This document shows, in pieces, positions 5,600-8,172 of a stretch of 8,172 nt of DNA. The number at the start of each line of letters is the position of its first letter. Positions within the stretch are counted from its first letter, which is position 1. The DNA comes from Syntrophomonas sp. UBA5288 (lineage in GTDB: Bacteria; Bacillota; Syntrophomonadia; Syntrophomonadales; Syntrophomonadaceae). The stretch lies in NCBI GenBank assembly GCA_002408445.1, contig DHSK01000115.1, positions 1 through 8,172 on the forward strand. Direction: 5' to 3'. The notes under the pieces were generated by a model, which was not told where the DNA came from, made no database searches, and was given only the letters and a program-made list of their open reading frames with translations. The position numbers were made by a program, and so were the translations under genes.

Positions 5600-6129
5600 T
5601 GAAATTAACATCCGCCCCCATCTGCCCAACCCGGGTCAGATGGGGGCAAAACCATAAAGTTGGTGACGTGGTGAATAACTTCAATGAAGATAGCCAGCTC
5701 GAGAGAAGTATAGACAATTTATTGGACATCATTAAAGGTCTCCACGCAGAACGTGATCAGTTGCTGGAAAAGTTGAATAGCTATGCCGGTGGTAGGTCCG
5801 ACCACTCCCTGGCACAGGGAGAGGCAAGCGGGGGGGTCGAATCCCCCCGGCCAGGCTCCATTCGAGGGGAGGAATATCATTTGACGAGAAGAGCAGTAGG
5901 CTTTGATTCGTATGACAGCGGACAGGCTCAACACCTAATTGATTGGGAATACCAACAATTGAAGAACCAGGGCAAAATCGCTTATATAGACGTAACAAGC
6001 GCAGATGTTAAGCAATTAAATAGATCTTTTTGTTCAAAGATATGGGACAAGGTACGCGCTTTTCTTAACCGGCCAACGGTGCAGATATTATTATTTTTGG
6101 CTGTGACGGGACTGTTTATGGCCGAGTAG
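5599..6129 (+). CDS. Small protein with C-terminal membrane segment; start uncertain
   Basis: The open frame gives up to 176 residues. Three starts compete: ATG 5599 (coupled to the previous stop but with only a distant GAGG), GTG 5671 (weak GGTGA ahead), and TTG 5881, which has a strong GGGGAGG site 8 bases upstream. Residues 30-60 of the long form are a heptad-like helix (LERSIDNLLDIIKGLHAERD). Residues 65-95 are Gly/Ser-rich and come from a GC-rich, hairpin-laden stretch. The last part, common to all three starts, has an amphipathic segment (LNRSFCSKIWDKVRAFLNRP) and a hydrophobic segment (TVQILLFLAVTGLFM) that should anchor it in the membrane with a very short tail. It may be one protein or two in-frame products. 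The family is not recognised. Confidence 0.6.
   Translation: MKLTSAPICPTRVRWGQNHKVGDVVNNFNEDSQLERSIDNLLDIIKGLHAERDQLLEKLNSYAGGRSDHSLAQGEASGGVESPRPGSIRGEEYHLTRRAVGFDSYDSGQAQHLIDWEYQQLKNQGKIAYIDVTSADVKQLNRSFCSKIWDKVRAFLNRPTVQILLFLAVTGLFMAE
5614..5647. repeat. Perfect 11-bp inverted repeat
   Basis: GCCCCCATCTG (5614-5624) and CAGATGGGGGC (5637-5647) are exact complements around a 12-base loop that itself holds ACCCGGGT. The + strand continues with AAAACC and the - strand with GGATGTTAA, so neither side has the U-tract of an intrinsic terminator. It starts 15 bases after the stop of the Cys/His protein and would make a strong RNA hairpin over the ATG-5599 leader. Its function is unknown. Confidence 0.7.
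5866..5872 (+). promoter_or_regulatory. Internal ribosome site for a TTG start at 5881
   Basis: GGGGAGG lies 8 bases before an in-frame TTG (5881), inside the longer reading frame. It is a better site than those at the upstream starts and could produce an 82-residue membrane protein alone. The bases CTCC at 5856-5859 can pair with GGAG of this site, so access may be limited in the RNA. Confidence 0.5.
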
Positions 6130-6175
6130 GTTGTTATTTAAACTCAACATCAACATCAAAAATGGAGGGATTTAA

Positions 6176-6913
6176 ATGAGCATTGAAACAAAAATCAATG
6201 ACGTTATACAGGCTAAATTAGAGGAAGGCATAATCGAAAAACTGGTAGCGGAGAACCTTGAAAAATGCATCAATACTGCTCTGGGCAATCTAATGGGCAG
6301 CTATGGCGATGTAACTAAGGTTATTGAAAAAGAGATTAAAGGAGTCATGGTATCGCAATTATCCTCTTACGACTATTCGAAATATATTGTAAAACTTGAT
6401 TTTATTTTAACAGAGATTCTTAAAAAGACCTCACTGGACAATAAGAAAATCCTTGAGAATTTCAAAGAATTAATGACTGAAAATGACTTCCCTAAGTCGG
6501 TCAAAGTGTCAGATATATTCGAGGAATACATAAAATATGTTGCTCAAAATGTTGATACGAGCGAGCTTGATGTCATTCTTGAGGACGGGCCCAGTTACGA
6601 AAATGTTAATGTGACCATGGAGGTAGATTATGAAGATGAGCGGTCATGGTCATGTTTTAGGCATGCAAGGATTATTTTTGAATGCGAGGAAGATGAAGAG
6701 CTTAATTACGAGCTCCGGCTCTCCAGATATCGTGAATATGCATGGTCATTGTCCCTGGAGATAGACTCTTCCATCGAATCACTAAGACACCTTGATGCAT
6801 TCGAAATTTACCTTATGAGGCTGAATCAGAGCGGTTCAAGGATCGACATTGATTCAGAGCATCTAGAAGATGAGGTTGAAGTAGATGCAGAACCGGAACC
6901 ATCGTTCAGTTAG
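6176..6913 (+). CDS. Hypothetical phage protein (245 residues)
   Basis: I cannot name this protein. It has a good GGAGGG ribosome site 6 bases before ATG. The first 110 residues are helical (IETKINDVIQAKLEEGIIEK, then VTKVIEKEIKGVMVSQLSSY), a style seen in uncharacterised early proteins of Firmicutes phages. Residues 140-215 are strand-rich and acidic (EVDYEDERSWSCFRHARIIF), suggesting a second domain. The C-terminus (223-245) is strongly acidic (SEHLEDEVEVDAEPEPSFS). No membrane segment, metal cluster or nucleotide-binding loop is visible. It is the longest gene of the right arm and lies in the same direction as its neighbours. Confidence 0.75.
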   Translation: MSIETKINDVIQAKLEEGIIEKLVAENLEKCINTALGNLMGSYGDVTKVIEKEIKGVMVSQLSSYDYSKYIVKLDFILTEILKKTSLDNKKILENFKELMTENDFPKSVKVSDIFEEYIKYVAQNVDTSELDVILEDGPSYENVNVTMEVDYEDERSWSCFRHARIIFECEEDEELNYELRLSRYREYAWSLSLEIDSSIESLRHLDAFEIYLMRLNQSGSRIDIDSEHLEDEVEVDAEPEPSFS

Positions 6914-6960
6914 TGCGTAGTCTGCTAAAACGGATAAGCACGAAAGGAGGCTGTATTTGA

Positions 6961-7308
6961 ATGTTGATTTTTAGGCCGGACGAAAAATTGATGATCCTGA
7001 GACATAAGAAAAAACAAGCCCGGTTTACCGGCGGCAAGCGCTGGACGATCGGGAGGATATATCAAGCCGGTACCGGCATAGGCAGCAAGCCTTTTGCATA
7101 CCTGAGAATCACCGGCCTCAGGCAGGAGTTCCTGGGACAGATAAGTGATAAAGATGCACGCCGGGAAGGATTCCCGCACATCCCGGGATATCGAAAAGCA
7201 TGGAAACAAAATCATGGACGCTGGGATCCGCATCAGCTGGTATGGGTGGTTGATTTCGAAATGGTGAGCGAAGCTGCATACCTGGCCCAGCGGAAGGGGG
7301 CGGCGTGA
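6961..7308 (+). CDS. ASCH-domain protein (first of a pair)
   Basis: This 115-residue protein fits the ASCH fold, a small beta-barrel related to PUA and EVE domains that binds RNA or modified bases. Visible signs are the strand-turn-helix segment ITGLRQEFLGQISDKDARRE (50-69), close to the usual 'R.E.L..I...DA..EG' signature, and the closing strand with W88 and W95-V-V-D-F-E100. AAAGGAGG lies about 10 bases before ATG; a TTG at 6957 is out of frame and stops at once. It ends 3 bases before the next ASCH gene. The ligand and role in the element are unknown, and a nucleic-acid-binding function is inferred from the fold. Confidence 0.75.
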   Translation: MLIFRPDEKLMILRHKKKQARFTGGKRWTIGRIYQAGTGIGSKPFAYLRITGLRQEFLGQISDKDARREGFPHIPGYRKAWKQNHGRWDPHQLVWVVDFEMVSEAAYLAQRKGAA

Positions 7309-7311
7309 ATA

Positions 7312-7818
7312 ATGAAAGCAATTACTTTATGGCAGCCCTGGGCCTCGCTGGTTGCTATCGGTGCGAAGAAATATGAGACCCGGAGCTGGGCTACAAGTTA
7401 CAGGGGGCAGATAGCTATTCATGCTGCAAGGAATTATCCTCCGTATGCTCAAACATTGGCTGAATTGGACACGCAATTTCTGAGAAGCCTTGGGCATGAG
7501 TTTGGCGATGATAAGTTTAAAAAACTTCCATTTGGATTTGTAATAGCTATAGCGGAACTGGTAGGCTGCTGGGAAATTGACAGAATACAGGAATTCAGTA
7601 GTGCCCCATGGGAAACCGGATATTGGTACGGGAAAATGAAATGGCACGACGTGAGTGAGCAAGAGATTCTGTTTGGCGACTGGGCCCCGGGCCGTTACGC
7701 CTGGCAGTTGGAGAATGTTCACCAGTTGGTTACACCCATCCAGGTCAAAGGCCACCAGCGCCTATGGGATTGGCAACCACCTGAGGAGGTGCAATATGCT
7801 CAATCAAGCAATCAATAA
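7312..7818 (+). CDS. ASCH-domain protein (second of a pair)
   Basis: The 168-residue product is a clear ASCH protein of the phage type. It opens with the LWQPWASLVAIGAKKYETRS motif (residues 6-25), which holds the family signature G17-x-K19-x-x-E22-x-R24, then SYRGQIAIHAA, a middle GFVIAIAELVGCW strand pair, and the end motif PGRYAWQLENV with TPIQVKGHQRLW. The K19/E22 pair corresponds to residues proposed to be active in amidohydrolase members such as YqfB (N4-acetylcytidine hydrolysis); activity here is inference. Its start lacks a strong ribosome site, so it may depend on coupling to the gene 3 bases upstream. Its last 23 bases overlap the next gene. Confidence 0.9.
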   Translation: MKAITLWQPWASLVAIGAKKYETRSWATSYRGQIAIHAARNYPPYAQTLAELDTQFLRSLGHEFGDDKFKKLPFGFVIAIAELVGCWEIDRIQEFSSAPWETGYWYGKMKWHDVSEQEILFGDWAPGRYAWQLENVHQLVTPIQVKGHQRLWDWQPPEEVQYAQSSNQ

Positions 7819-8172
7819 GCTTACGGCTGAAATGGAGAAGGATCGTAATTCATCATATATGCAAGCGGTCGGTGGGTTCTTGATATGGTACCTGCAGTCC
7901 AATCCGGAATCAGCTGAAAAAATCTTAGCAGATGATAAGTCAATCGCAAAAAGTTTGGACGTAATGCGGAAGGCAGCTGAAAAGAAAAAAGTTGGAAGTT
8001 ATGCGGTTCTAACTGATCAGGAAGGATTCGAAGTGGTCTTGAAATACTTCGGCATAACACCATCTACTGAGCCAATCACTCCACCGGCGCCGGCGCTAAA
8101 AGCAGAACCAACAACTCCACCGGCACAAAAGGCGGAGGGACCTAGCATTGTGGATTTTGATATCCGGTTGGA
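7796..8172 (+). CDS. AcrIIA9/PcfK-like protein, possible anti-CRISPR (partial)
   Basis: The first 125 residues are present; the gene runs off the window. A strong GAGGAGGT site lies 5 bases before ATG, within the ASCH gene it overlaps by 23 bases. The domain at about 20-87 (SSYMQAVGGFLIWYLQSNPE, then KSIAKSLDVMRKAAEKKKVG and a D74-Q-E-G-F...LKYFGI end) has the order of helices I associate with the PcfK family, which includes the Cas9 inhibitor AcrIIA9. Residues 93-113 form a Pro/Ala-rich linker with two copies of TPPA. Only some members of this family are known to inhibit Cas9, and no CRISPR locus is visible here, so the function is tentative. Confidence 0.55.
   Translation, partial: MLNQAINKLTAEMEKDRNSSYMQAVGGFLIWYLQSNPESAEKILADDKSIAKSLDVMRKAAEKKKVGSYAVLTDQEGFEVVLKYFGITPSTEPITPPAPALKAEPTTPPAQKAEGPSIVDFDIRL

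Noticed and set aside
5786..5860. A functional tRNA
   Set aside because: Stems overlap or are spaced wrongly, the anticodon-like loop lacks U33 and a purine at 37, and no 7-bp acceptor stem forms. Kept only as a structural oddity.
6925..7233. 102-codon - strand frame opposite the first ASCH gene
   Set aside because: All nearby genes run rightward with good ribosome sites; this frame has none and its product resembles nothing known.
7327..7755. 142-codon - strand frame opposite the second ASCH gene
   Set aside because: It is the complement of a clear ASCH gene, with no ribosome site and no recognisable fold.
1..8172. CRISPR array or insertion sequence
   Set aside because: No regularly spaced direct repeats and no transposase or terminal inverted repeats were seen.

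Overview
The window looks like the first 8.2 kb of a temperate phage or phage-like element integrated at the tmRNA gene (ssrA) of a Firmicute, most likely a Clostridia of the Desulfotomaculum/Peptococcaceae kind. This rests on the tmRNA 3' end at bases 1-57, strong AGGAGG ribosome sites, frequent TTG starts and the style of the phage genes. The genus cannot be named from the sequence alone.

Layout. Bases 1-57 are the 3' end of ssrA, ending in an encoded CCA, and are read as one attachment-site copy. A leftward block follows, read from right to left: an XRE repressor (3174-3755), an ImmA/IrrE-type metallopeptidase (2629-3099), a solitary protein with the N-terminal nuclease domain of type I restriction R subunits (1563-2639), and a large serine integrase (from 1559). 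These genes overlap or lie almost end to end, so they are probably one lysogeny operon with a likely defence gene inside it. The integrase frame has no stop before base 1 and runs antisense through the tmRNA end.

The switch lies at 3756-3912. It has three 15-bp operators of the form WTGCG-N5-CGCAW and a near-consensus rightward promoter whose spacer is filled by the middle operator. Rightward genes start with a Cro-like XRE protein (3913-4134). They continue with small early genes: a DUF5348-like protein, an unknown protein of 64 residues, a CII-like or XRE-like regulator (4754-5272), a small Cys/His protein, a membrane-anchored small protein, and an unknown protein of 245 residues. Two consecutive ASCH-domain genes follow (6961-7308 and 7312-7818). 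The last gene is cut by the window edge and resembles the AcrIIA9/PcfK family, so it is a possible anti-CRISPR.

Working picture: repressor and Cro-like protein compete at the operators, ImmA is expected to relieve repression, and the integrase moves the element in and out of ssrA. The HsdR-like protein may protect the lysogen. The early right arm carries possible counter-defence or nucleic-acid-binding functions (ASCH pair, AcrIIA9-like). All family names come from reading motifs, not from database searches.
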